Shown: positions 1-7,075, numbered from the stretch's first letter. The stretch: DNA of 7,924 nt from JAKJBL01 sp964461335 (GCA_964461335.1 CAYWTY010000070.1:1-7924), one strand, 5' to 3'. The notes: a model not told the origin generated them from the sequence alone. A program made the numbers and translations.

Positions 1-40
1 ATAACTTAGGGAACATGCAATGTCAAGCGTGCTGGATGTG

Positions 41-50
41 AACAATTGTT
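41..50. repeat. Perfect 10-bp palindrome upstream of the PBP promoter
   Basis: AACAATTGTT reads the same on both strands. It lies about 18 bases upstream of the likely -35 element of the PBP promoter, a position where an operator could sit. The symmetry does not extend beyond 10 bases and no second copy was noticed, so it may be chance. The rest of 1-45 shows nothing certain: one forward frame is open from base 3 to a TGA at 39-41 and could be the last codons of an upstream gene, but that is too short to call. Confidence 0.25.
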
Positions 51-67
51 AGGCAAAAAGCAGGTTG

Positions 68-96
68 TTTCACGCTTTAAACGAGTGTGGTATAAT
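68..96 (+). promoter_or_regulatory. Extended -10 promoter for the PBP gene
   Basis: A perfect extended -10 element, TGGTATAAT, lies at 88-96. A weak -35 match, TTTCAC at 68-73, is 17 bases upstream of TATAAT. An extended -10 typically compensates for a poor -35 in sigma-A promoters. Transcription would begin near 103, which leaves room for the ribosome site at 115-121 and an ATG at 130. It also means the TTG at 46 would not be on this transcript. Confidence 0.65.
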
Positions 97-114
97 ACAT
101 TCAAGGCTTTTATT

Positions 115-121
115 AAAAGGA
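115..121 (+). promoter_or_regulatory. Ribosome binding site deciding the PBP start
   Basis: AAAAGGA ends 8 bases before the ATG at 130, a normal Shine-Dalgarno spacing. The competing TTG at 46 has no comparable purine-rich site at the right distance. Together with the promoter at 88-96 this favours the ATG at 130. Confidence 0.6.
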
Positions 122-129
122 TATTTGCT

Positions 130-3015
130 ATGAACAAGCTTAAGGTTTATTTTAGCAAGGCATTGAGTGCTATACGCAGCTTTGCCTCTAGTGCAGGCAA
201 TGCGCTTAGGCGTATTTTTGGCTGGCATTTGCATGAAGAAAGCCATATAAACGAAGGCCAGGAGCATTTGCCTTTTGATGCGCCTATAAATGGAGATTTT
301 GACAGTTTGAATAAAACCCAAGAAGAAACGCGTGTGTTTAGCGCATTAGACCCTCCGGTTGAAGCAGAAGTTAAAAAGGGGCATGCAGAGCAGTTGTTTT
401 CCGAGCGCACACGTAAGCGCCCGTTTTTGCTAAGCGTGCTTTTTTCAACAATACGTTTTGTTGGCCTTGGCATTGTGCTTCTCGGGTTTGCGCTGCTTGG
501 CGCAGGTGTTGGCATAGCAAAAGCATATGTTGAAACAACGCCTGTACTAGACCGAGCGCAGCTTACAAAATCCGACTTTACATCCTACCTTTACGATAAA
601 GACGGCCGCCTTATTACAACCATTGCTGATGTGGAATACCGCGACTGGGCAGATATTGAGCAGATTCCGACACTGCTTCAAAACGCCTTTATTGCTGTTG
701 AGGATATTAGGTTCTATATGCACAGCGGTGTTGACTTTAAGCGCCTCTTTTCAGTTGCGCTTGAGGTGCTTGGCAATAAGAACTCCGCAGGCGGGAGCAC
801 CATAACCCAGCAGCTTATAAAAAAGAAAATTCTTGGCAGCGAACGCACATATAAGCGCAAGATTCAAGAAGCCTATTTAGCGCTTGAGCTTGAAAAAGAA
901 ATCGAAAAGCAGGCTATTCTTGAAGCCTACCTTAACGACATACATCTTGGTGAGTCAAATTACGGCGTTAAAACAGCTGCAAAGGATTATTTCGGCAAGG
1001 AGCTTGGCGGGCTAACAGTGCGCGAATGTGCCCTTCTTGCAGGGCTTACCCAGAACCCTTACTACTATAACCCGCGGAAAAACAAGTATCAGCGCAGCGA
1101 GGCATATTGGGTTGAAACAATGGAGCGTACGGATACTGTGCTTGGCAGAATGTACGAAGCTGGTTTTATAACCTTAGAGCAGTATAGGCAAGCGCTTGAC
1201 GAAAATGTAAACATAATCGAAATATCCGAACAAAAGCAAATGTATGATATGCCGTATTTTGTCGAATATGCAATACGCGATGTTGTTATGCACTTGTTAT
1301 ACCTTAGAAATATGGAGGATACCCCTGCAAACCGCAACCTTGTTGAAAACGAACTGCGTACAGGCGGGTATCATATTTATACAACTGTTGATGCAAGAAT
1401 TCAGCACCTTGTGCAGGATACGCTTTCAGAATGGGAAAAGTACCCGCTTTTACAGAACCCGAATAAAAATATAGTAATTGAAACAAATGCAGATGGCTCT
1501 GTTATTGAAACAGTACAGCCGCAATCTTCAGCAGTAGTATATGATTATCGCACAGGCGAGCTGCGTGCAGTTGTCGGCGGCAGAAATGTGCCTACAATCC
1601 GAAAAGGGCTTAACCGCGCCTATCAAAGCTATATGGAGATAGGCTCCTCAATTAAGCCGCTTGCTGTATACGGCCCTGCTATTGATGCGGGCGCCTCTCC
1701 AGCAACAGTAATTGCAAACTTACCTGCGCCTATTTATGGTTGGGGGACTGAGAAGGGCTTCCCGTATATAGGCGACAACAAATATATTGGGCCTGTTACT
1801 ATGCGGCGCGGGCTTGTTTCTTCGCTTAATGTTGCTGCAGCACGTACGCTTTATGAGCGAGTTCAGCCTGAAGTCGGGCTTAAGTATTTGCTAAACTTAG
1901 GCGCGAACCAGTCAAAAATCAATGCGGATGGGCCTGGGCTTGCACTTGGAACCTCAACTTTAACGCCTATACAAATGGCTGCTGCCTTTGGCGCAATAGC
2001 AGCAGGCGGTGAATATAAAGAGCCGCTGTCTTTTACGCGAGTTGTAGACAGCCAAGGCAAAATTATACTCGACGCTGAACAAGTGCGTGTAAAGCGGCAG
2101 GTTTATAAGCCGAGCACAGCTTATATGCTTACAGATATGCTTACAGATGCAGTAGACCATGGGACTGGAACAAACGCAAAAATTTCAGGCATGGTTGTTG
2201 CAGGCAAAACAGGCACAAATTCAAATTACAGAAGCGTGTACTTTGCAGGGATGACGCCCTATTATTCCGCATCTGTTTGGATAGGCCACGATGAGCCGAC
2301 AAATATCCTAAAGGATAAACCGAGCGGCGGCGCATATGCAGCACCGCTCTGGCAGGCATTTATGTCAAAAATCCATAAAGGCCTCCCAAATAAAAATATT
2401 ATTGACAAGCCCCCATCAGAGCTTGGGCTTGTTAAAAAAACAGTATGCTCTGTTTCAGGGCTTCTTGCAACAGAGGCATGTTATGCGGATAAAAACGGGC
2501 ATTTGCCTGTAACGGATTGGTTCCTTGAAGAAACTGCGCCAACTGAGGAGTGTGATATGCATGCGGCTATAACACTCTGCTCTGAAAGCGGCCAAGTCGC
2601 AGTCAGCGCCTGCCCAAGAGAAACCGTTGTTTCAGGTGCGCTTGTGCTTATTCGGCCTGGCAGCTATTTTGACCAGTTTACGGATGAGGTGCTCCGCATG
2701 GGGTTTTCTAATAATTATGTACGCACCTCGCTCTCGCTTGAAGAGTATAAGCATGGGCTTGCTTCCTCAAGAAACCTGTGTACTTTGCATGGTGGTGGCG
2801 AGCTTGAAATAGGGGAACTAAGGCAGCAGGGCTGGTCGTTATATGCAGATATACAGGCCTATATAGGCACGCTCACCACCGGTTCTCTGGAATATTATAC
2901 GCTTAAGCAGTACAATGACGCGCTTTATGAGGCAATCCTTAACGAAAATAGCGCTCAGTCTCTCTCGTATATAATTTTTGAAACCAAGCAGGAATTCGAG
3001 CGTATGCGCAGCTAA
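130..3015 (+). CDS. Class A penicillin-binding protein (PBP1A-type, GT51 plus transpeptidase)
   Basis: Bifunctional murein synthase, 961 aa from the ATG at 130; an in-frame TTG at 46 would add 28 residues but lies upstream of the promoter. It would polymerise lipid II into glycan strands and crosslink the stem peptides outside the membrane. A cytoplasmic tail of about 100 residues precedes one membrane anchor (about 102-130). The GT51 glycosyltransferase follows, with AVEDIRFYMHSG (catalytic Glu 191) and GGSTITQQL (about 221-229). The transpeptidase has all three motifs: SSIK (Ser 506, Lys 509), SLN (565-567) and KTGT (693-696). After it comes a Cys-containing tail with two C-x2-SG-x6-C units (Cys 773/784 and 817/828), and then about 130 unrecognised residues. 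It is longer than typical PBP1A proteins of about 700-850 aa. No reading-frame damage is seen. The family assignment is very secure; the functions of the N- and C-terminal tails are unknown. Confidence 0.96.
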   Translation: MNKLKVYFSKALSAIRSFASSAGNALRRIFGWHLHEESHINEGQEHLPFDAPINGDFDSLNKTQEETRVFSALDPPVEAEVKKGHAEQLFSERTRKRPFLLSVLFSTIRFVGLGIVLLGFALLGAGVGIAKAYVETTPVLDRAQLTKSDFTSYLYDKDGRLITTIADVEYRDWADIEQIPTLLQNAFIAVEDIRFYMHSGVDFKRLFSVALEVLGNKNSAGGSTITQQLIKKKILGSERTYKRKIQEAYLALELEKEIEKQAILEAYLNDIHLGESNYGVKTAAKDYFGKELGGLTVRECALLAGLTQNPYYYNPRKNKYQRSEAYWVETMERTDTVLGRMYEAGFITLEQYRQALDENVNIIEISEQKQMYDMPYFVEYAIRDVVMHLLYLRNMEDTPANRNLVENELRTGGYHIYTTVDARIQHLVQDTLSEWEKYPLLQNPNKNIVIETNADGSVIETVQPQSSAVVYDYRTGELRAVVGGRNVPTIRKGLNRAYQSYMEIGSSIKPLAVYGPAIDAGASPATVIANLPAPIYGWGTEKGFPYIGDNKYIGPVTMRRGLVSSLNVAAARTLYERVQPEVGLKYLLNLGANQSKINADGPGLALGTSTLTPIQMAAAFGAIAAGGEYKEPLSFTRVVDSQGKIILDAEQVRVKRQVYKPSTAYMLTDMLTDAVDHGTGTNAKISGMVVAGKTGTNSNYRSVYFAGMTPYYSASVWIGHDEPTNILKDKPSGGAYAAPLWQAFMSKIHKGLPNKNIIDKPPSELGLVKKTVCSVSGLLATEACYADKNGHLPVTDWFLEETAPTEECDMHAAITLCSESGQVAVSACPRETVVSGALVLIRPGSYFDQFTDEVLRMGFSNNYVRTSLSLEEYKHGLASSRNLCTLHGGGELEIGELRQQGWSLYADIQAYIGTLTTGSLEYYTLKQYNDALYEAILNENSAQSLSYIIFETKQEFERMRS

Positions 3016-3026
3016 AAAAGCTGTGC
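3006..3026 (+). terminator. Hairpin straddling the PBP stop codon (possible weak terminator)
   Basis: GCGCAGCT (3006-3013) can pair with AGCTGTGC (3019-3026), giving eight pairs including one G-U around an AAAAA loop. The TAA stop codon lies at the loop edge. No run of T follows, so it does not look like a standard intrinsic terminator. It may instead protect the mRNA 3' end or only weakly attenuate transcription. Confidence 0.3.
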
Positions 3027-3037
3027 TTGCTGTGAAC

Positions 3038-3062
3038 AAACGGTGAAATAAGCGCATCGTTT
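3038..3062. repeat. Inverted repeat between the PBP and SH3 genes
   Basis: AAACGGTG (3038-3045) pairs with CATCGTTT (3055-3062), eight pairs with one G-U, around a 9-base loop. The outer A and T runs make it roughly symmetrical, so it could act as a weak bidirectional terminator. It could also be an operator-like site about 20 bases upstream of the -10 box at 3085. No free T tract follows beyond the stem. Confidence 0.25.
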
Positions 3063-3081
3063 CGCGTTCGCCTATTGAAGG

Positions 3082-3090
3082 TGTTATAAT
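3082..3090 (+). promoter_or_regulatory. Extended -10 promoter for the SH3/PG-binding gene and TCS operon
   Basis: TGTTATAAT is a perfect extended -10 element, the same arrangement as at 88-96. No good -35 hexamer is found at 16-18 bases; the sequence there is TTCGCG-like. Such a promoter may depend on an activator. Transcription would start near 3097, giving a leader of about 37 bases before the ATG at 3134. A GAGG at 3120-3123 lies 10 bases before that ATG. Confidence 0.55.
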
Positions 3091-3133
3091 CCTTGTTAGG
3101 AGTTGCTTTAAAAGCGAATGAGGTTATGAGTTT

Positions 3134-4273
3134 ATGATTAAGCGCGTATTGTGTATTTTGCAAGTTATTGCAATATGCTGTATGCTCTTTCCGCTTCAGG
3201 CTGCTGCAGGGGAGCGCGAATTCGGCAGCATTACAGGCGAAGATGTCAGGCTAAGGAGCGAACCGGGTACTGCATCCCAAGTGCTTGCACAACTGCCCCT
3301 TGGAACAGAGGTTGAAGTGCTTGGAGAAAAGAGCGGCTGGTTTCGCGTTCTATATGGTGAGGTTGTCGGGTATGTTAGGCAGGATCTTATCTTCTTTAGC
3401 CCAACAGGCAGCCGCGCTGCGTATGTGCTTGAAGATGGTGCAAAGCTAAGGGGCGGGCCTGGGCAAGCCTCGTACGTTGTAGCAGAACTAAGGGGCGGCC
3501 AGGGAGTTAAGGTTAAACAGCTCTTAGGCGACTGGTATTTTGTAGTAGCAGGGGATAATGTCGGCTATGTACACCGCAGTTTCCTGCTGATGTCGCGCGC
3601 TACAAACACTTCAAGCAACCTGCTAAAAATAGGCATGGAAGGCCAAGAGGTCAAACGCATGCAGGCAAAGCTTTCAGATAGAGGGTTTTTAGCCAAAGTA
3701 GATGTTACAGGCACATTCGGTGCAAAAACACGCGAAGCTGTAAGCGAGTTTCAAAAAGCATGCGGTTTTGCAAAGGATGGGCAGGCAGGCGGCCAGACAC
3801 TTGGCGCGCTCTATGATACAAACAATAAAATCAGCAAAGCAAATGCTACTGCTGCACAGGTAAAGGGCAGCGTTGTACTATACGATTGGTTTAAAGGCGG
3901 TGAGTCGTGGCTGCACAAGGGCGCACGCTTTACCATTATTGATGTTAAGACAGGGCTGGCTTTTAATGCGAGGCGTTTTGGCGGGTGGTACCATGCTGAC
4001 AGCGAGCCGATTACTGCTTACGATACAGCAATCTTCAAAAAAATCTATGGCGGGAAATGGTCGTGGGATAGGCGAGCGATTTGGGTGAGCTACCGCGGCA
4101 AAGTTGTAGCTGCAAGCATGAACGGCATGCCGCATTTGTCAAGCCCTACTAAGACAAATAATTTCCCGGGGCACTTCTGTGTCCACCTGCTCAACTCCAA
4201 AGTGCATGAAACCAGCAGAGCCTGCCCGCGTCACCAAAGTGCAGTTCAATCCGCTTACAGAGCAGGCAAATAA
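3134..4273 (+). CDS. Secreted SH3/peptidoglycan-binding protein with diverged L,D-transpeptidase-like C-terminal domain
   Basis: A 379-aa exported wall protein. Residues 1-25 form a Sec signal peptide with probable cleavage after QAAA and no lipobox. Two bacterial SH3 (SH3_3-type) repeats follow, at about 33-87 (VRLRSEPG) and 96-153 (AKLRGGPG). A PG_binding_1 domain lies at about 163-228 (LKIGMEGQEVKRMQAKL, then TGTFGAKTREAV). The C-terminal domain (about 245-379) has a strongly patterned core: WYHADSEPIT, YGGKWSWDRRAIWV, MNGMPH and GHFCVH (Cys 349). I recall this domain as common in secreted clostridial proteins. The MNGMP...GHFCVH pattern resembles the YkuD motif IHGTP...SHGCIR, with the catalytic Cys kept but the first His replaced by Asn 330 and the Arg by His 351. 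Transpeptidase activity is therefore uncertain; wall binding is well supported. The stop is 21 bases before the response-regulator gene, with no terminator between, so cotranscription is likely. Confidence 0.88.
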   Translation: MIKRVLCILQVIAICCMLFPLQAAAGEREFGSITGEDVRLRSEPGTASQVLAQLPLGTEVEVLGEKSGWFRVLYGEVVGYVRQDLIFFSPTGSRAAYVLEDGAKLRGGPGQASYVVAELRGGQGVKVKQLLGDWYFVVAGDNVGYVHRSFLLMSRATNTSSNLLKIGMEGQEVKRMQAKLSDRGFLAKVDVTGTFGAKTREAVSEFQKACGFAKDGQAGGQTLGALYDTNNKISKANATAAQVKGSVVLYDWFKGGESWLHKGARFTIIDVKTGLAFNARRFGGWYHADSEPITAYDTAIFKKIYGGKWSWDRRAIWVSYRGKVVAASMNGMPHLSSPTKTNNFPGHFCVHLLNSKVHETSRACPRHQSAVQSAYRAGK

Positions 4274-4280
4274 AAGCAAC

Positions 4281-4286
4281 CGGAGG
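4281..4286 (+). promoter_or_regulatory. Strong ribosome binding site of the response regulator
   Basis: CGGAGG lies 8 bases before the ATG at 4295 and just after the stop of the preceding gene. It is the clearest Shine-Dalgarno site in the window and fixes the regulator start. No promoter is visible in the 21-base gap, which supports read-through from upstream. Confidence 0.7.
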
Positions 4287-4294
4287 TATATACT

Positions 4295-4969
4295 ATGAAA
4301 ATCCTCATTGCAGATGATGACAGGGTCGTTCATGAAGCGCTCGGAATTTATCTTCGTGCAGAAGGGTTTGAGCCAGTGAATGTTTACGATGGTGATGCGG
4401 CAATTCAGGCGCTTACCCCGGATGTAGCATTATGTGTGCTTGATATTATGATGCCTGGCCGATCGGGGATTGAGGTATGCAAAGAAATACGCAAAAATTC
4501 GCAGCTGCCTATAATCATGCTTACTGCAAAGGGTGAGGAGGTTGATAGAATAATTGGCCTTGAACTTGGTGCGGACGATTATATTGTTAAGCCATTCAGC
4601 CCGCGGGAGGTTGTTGCGCGAATAAAGGCTGTGCTTCGCCGTTCCCAAGAGCGGCAGGAAAGCGACAACAGCGCACTTGTATTTAACGGGCTTGCTGTTG
4701 ACCTAAAAAGCTATACTGTTACATTGCGCGGTGAACCCGTTGTGTGTACACCAAAGGAAATAGAAATCCTCCATATGCTTGCTAGCAACCCTGGTCAGGT
4801 GTTCACGCGCGAGCAGCTTTTAAACCGCGTGTGGGGCTATGATTTTGCAGGCGAAACGCGCACTGTAGATACGCATATTAAGCGTATACGCGCTAAGCTT
4901 AACAGCGAAGGCTTGGGCTGGAGCATAAAGACCATATACGGCGTAGGGTATAAATTCGAAGTCGAGTAA
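4295..4969 (+). CDS. OmpR/PhoP-family response regulator
   Basis: A 224-aa DNA-binding response regulator, the usual length for the OmpR/PhoP subfamily. The receiver domain (1-118) has the acidic pocket DDD (7-9), the phospho-acceptor Asp 50 in LDIMMPG, Thr 77 in MLTAKG, and Lys 99 in the IVKPF switch motif. The winged-helix effector domain (about 128-222) contains TPKEIEIL, a recognition helix around TRTVDTHIKRIRAKL (188-202) and the wing IYGVGYKFE. All catalytic positions are present, so it should be phosphorylated by the kinase encoded immediately downstream and should bind DNA as a dimer at direct repeats. It most resembles the PhoP/WalR type, but the target genes cannot be read from the sequence. 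Its place beside wall genes suggests envelope control. Confidence 0.96.
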   Translation: MKILIADDDRVVHEALGIYLRAEGFEPVNVYDGDAAIQALTPDVALCVLDIMMPGRSGIEVCKEIRKNSQLPIIMLTAKGEEVDRIIGLELGADDYIVKPFSPREVVARIKAVLRRSQERQESDNSALVFNGLAVDLKSYTVTLRGEPVVCTPKEIEILHMLASNPGQVFTREQLLNRVWGYDFAGETRTVDTHIKRIRAKLNSEGLGWSIKTIYGVGYKFEVE

Positions 4970-4973
4970 ACAA

Positions 4974-5003
4974 ATGGCAAGATCTAAGATGGTTAAAAAA
5001 TGA
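4974..5003 (+). other. Nine-codon minicistron overlapping the kinase start
   Basis: An ATG at 4974 opens a nine-codon frame (MARSKMVKK) whose TGA overlaps the kinase ATG as ATGA (5000-5003). It fills most of the 30-base gap between regulator and kinase. Neither this ATG nor the kinase ATG has a strong Shine-Dalgarno site. Ribosomes finishing here, or after the regulator stop, could restart on the kinase. This may be chance, since such a short frame carries no statistical weight. Confidence 0.2.
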
Positions 5004-6994
5004 GAAGCATTTTCCTTTGGCGGATGCTTGTTGTGCTCAGCATAACGGTTATTCTTGCCTCCCTTCTTGTGACGGGGGGCTATATGTACTTAAGCAGAGA
5101 TACATACACAGAAATTAAACTTGCTGAGCTTAAGCCCCATGCAAGCGCTTTAGGCGAGCTTTTTGAGGAGTATCACTCAGGCAGTCTTGATGCGGCTGCT
5201 TTTTCGCGCCTTGCCAGTGCGCTTACTTCTGCTGCAGGGGCAACAAGTATTGTTTCAGATGTAGAAGGCACTGCTGTATATTGCGATTTAGACTCTATGG
5301 CGCTTTCCGAGCAATTCCTAAGTATTCTACGTGAACAATTAGGCAAAGCGCTTAGCGGGAGCAATACTGAGCAGGATAATTTAAAAAAGCCTGACGGCGC
5401 TCCGGTTTTAAGCATAAGCATGCCCATCTACAATAACGAGGGTATGCTTATTGGCGGCGTATTGCTTATAAAATCCATGGCTGAGATTCTAACAACAATG
5501 GAAAGCCTTAATAACTCGCTTTTCCTCGCAATTTTGGTTGTGCTGCCGATTATGCTCCTTATTTCGTCTTTGGGAATGCGTAAGCTTACAGAGCCATTGC
5601 ATCAAATGGGGATGGTAGCAATAAAAATGAGCAAGGGCGATTTTAAAGTGCGCGCTGATGAGGATGAAATCGGCGAAATCGGCTTGCTTGCGCGTGCACT
5701 TAATAATCTTTGCGATACGCTTTCTCAAACTATCTACCAGCTGCGCGCTGAAAAGAGCCAGCTCAACCAAATCCTTTCAAGTTTTACTGAAGGAATTGCA
5801 GCGACTGATAGTACAGGCATGCTTACCCACTATAACCCCGCGCTTATGAGAATGTTCGGTGCTGTTCGGGTTAACTCTCGAAGCGAACTTATTGCAGACA
5901 AAGATATTTGGGAGAAGTTCGATGCTGTATATCTTTCAGGGGAGCCGGAGAGTATGCGCTACCCCCTGCAAAGCGAGCGGATGCTCTGGATTACCATATC
6001 GCCTGTAATAACAGAAGAGGGTGAGCGTACAGGGGTTGTAGGGCTTTTTAAAGATATGACTGAGATGGAGCACCTTGAGCGCACTAGGCGCGAATATGTT
6101 GCAAATGTAAGCCATGAGCTTAGGACTCCGCTTACTGCTGTGCGTGGGCTGCTTGAGCCGCTTGCTGATGGCATGGTGCACAGCGCACAGGATAGGCAGC
6201 GCTACTACAAGATAATGCTTCGCGAAGTAATGCGGCTCTCGCGCCTTATAACGGATATGATGCAGCTTTCAAGGCTCCAAGCAGGCACAGAATATATGGA
6301 GATTGTTGAGGTTGATATAAACGAAATACTAAGCGACATTCGCCTAAGCTATGCAAAGGAAGCTGCTTTGCACGGCATTAAGCTCGAACTTAAAGCGCCT
6401 AAGCTCCCAAATGTGCTTACTGACCCAAACCGCGTTGAGCAGATTCTTGTTATACTTCTTGATAATGCAATGCGCTATACGTCTGAGGGAGGAATAATTA
6501 CTCTAAAGGGTGAAGATTGTGCAAGTGTTGTAATATGCGTTGAAGATACGGGCTGTGGAATTTCACAAGAGGATTTGCCGTATGTGTTCGATAGGTTTTA
6601 CAAAGCTGATAAATCACGCACTGACGAGGGTACTGGGCTTGGGCTTTCAATAGCAAAGCACCTAATAGAAAAGCTTGGCGAAACAATTACAGTTTCAAGC
6701 AAAGTGGGCGAGGGGAGCTGTTTTAGTTTTACTTTAAAGAAATATGTTAGCAATGCAATTGCGCTTGGCCCTGTACGGGAAGAATGGCAAAAGGGTATTT
6801 CAGACCAAAAAGGTTCAGGTCAATTTATAGAGGATGGCAGCAGCTTAACAGAAAAGTCGCGCCAGGATGCACCCTATGAGGTGCTTAGCAAAGAAAAGCA
6901 AGTATATAAAAAAAGGCAGAATATAGAAGGCAATGTAAAAGCAGCTTCAGCTGAAAAAAGAGACATAACTATTCTTAAACTTAGAAAGCATTAG
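5000..6994 (+). CDS. Membrane sensor histidine kinase (PhoR/WalK-like, HAMP-PAS-HisKA-HATPase)
   Basis: A 664-aa sensor kinase and probable partner of the regulator just upstream. TM1 is at about 8-31, an extracytoplasmic sensor of about 140 residues spans 32-172, and TM2 is at about 173-193. The sensor ends in a Cache/PAS-like strand pattern (ISMPIYNNEGMLIGGVLLI). A HAMP domain (about 193-248) and a cytoplasmic PAS domain (about 252-355) lead to HisKA with phospho-acceptor His 372 in VSHELRTPL. The ATPase domain (about 473-582) has the N box (Asn 489), DTGCG (516-520), FDRFYKADK (530-538) and GTGLGLS (544-550), so it should be active. An unusual charged tail of about 80 residues follows (583-664), rich in Lys, Glu, Gln and Ser, with no domain I recognise; most relatives end near the ATPase domain. 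The start is chosen because MRSIFLWRML leads directly into TM1. Its ribosome site is weak, so translation may be coupled to upstream reading. Confidence 0.95.
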   Translation: MRSIFLWRMLVVLSITVILASLLVTGGYMYLSRDTYTEIKLAELKPHASALGELFEEYHSGSLDAAAFSRLASALTSAAGATSIVSDVEGTAVYCDLDSMALSEQFLSILREQLGKALSGSNTEQDNLKKPDGAPVLSISMPIYNNEGMLIGGVLLIKSMAEILTTMESLNNSLFLAILVVLPIMLLISSLGMRKLTEPLHQMGMVAIKMSKGDFKVRADEDEIGEIGLLARALNNLCDTLSQTIYQLRAEKSQLNQILSSFTEGIAATDSTGMLTHYNPALMRMFGAVRVNSRSELIADKDIWEKFDAVYLSGEPESMRYPLQSERMLWITISPVITEEGERTGVVGLFKDMTEMEHLERTRREYVANVSHELRTPLTAVRGLLEPLADGMVHSAQDRQRYYKIMLREVMRLSRLITDMMQLSRLQAGTEYMEIVEVDINEILSDIRLSYAKEAALHGIKLELKAPKLPNVLTDPNRVEQILVILLDNAMRYTSEGGIITLKGEDCASVVICVEDTGCGISQEDLPYVFDRFYKADKSRTDEGTGLGLSIAKHLIEKLGETITVSSKVGEGSCFSFTLKKYVSNAIALGPVREEWQKGISDQKGSGQFIEDGSSLTEKSRQDAPYEVLSKEKQVYKKRQNIEGNVKAASAEKRDITILKLRKH

Positions 6995-7043
6995 GAAAGC
7001 CAACCCAAGATAAACAAACGCATATTTTGGTGCAGCCGTCATA

Positions 7044-7065
7044 CCTTGTACTATAAAGGACAAGG
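7044..7065 (+). promoter_or_regulatory. Weak promoter-like box inside an inverted repeat before the SPOR gene
   Basis: CCTTGT (7044-7049) and ACAAGG (7060-7065) are perfect inverted repeats with a 10-base loop. The loop contains TATAAA (7052-7057), a -10-like box. The best -35 candidate, TTGGTG at 7027-7032, is 19 bases upstream and weak. The arrangement could be an operator over a promoter or an mRNA hairpin next to the ribosome site AAGGGGG (7062-7068). No clear terminator lies between the kinase stop and this point, so read-through from the operon is also possible. Confidence 0.3.
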
Positions 7066-7075
7066 GGGCGGAGGC

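Noticed and set aside
46..129. TTG-initiated N-terminal extension of the PBP
   Set aside because: It has no good ribosome site and lies upstream of a strong extended -10 promoter, while the ATG at 130 has a properly spaced AAAAGGA.
147..515. Open frame of 122 codons on the minus strand
   Set aside because: It lies entirely antisense to the PBP gene, has no recognisable domain and no upstream signals; it is a shadow of the real coding frame.
2970..2975. TATAAT near the end of the PBP gene
   Set aside because: It lacks a TGn extension and a -35 match and lies within coding sequence over 150 bases from the next start; the TGTTATAAT at 3082-3090 is a better promoter.
5936..6181. Two overlapping minus-strand open frames inside the kinase gene
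   Set aside because: They are antisense to the PAS and HisKA coding region, which has clear motifs on the + strand, and their translations show no domain.
7044..7065. Inverted repeat as an intrinsic terminator for the kinase operon
   Set aside because: The stem is only six pairs with a 10-base loop and is followed by a G run, not a T run.
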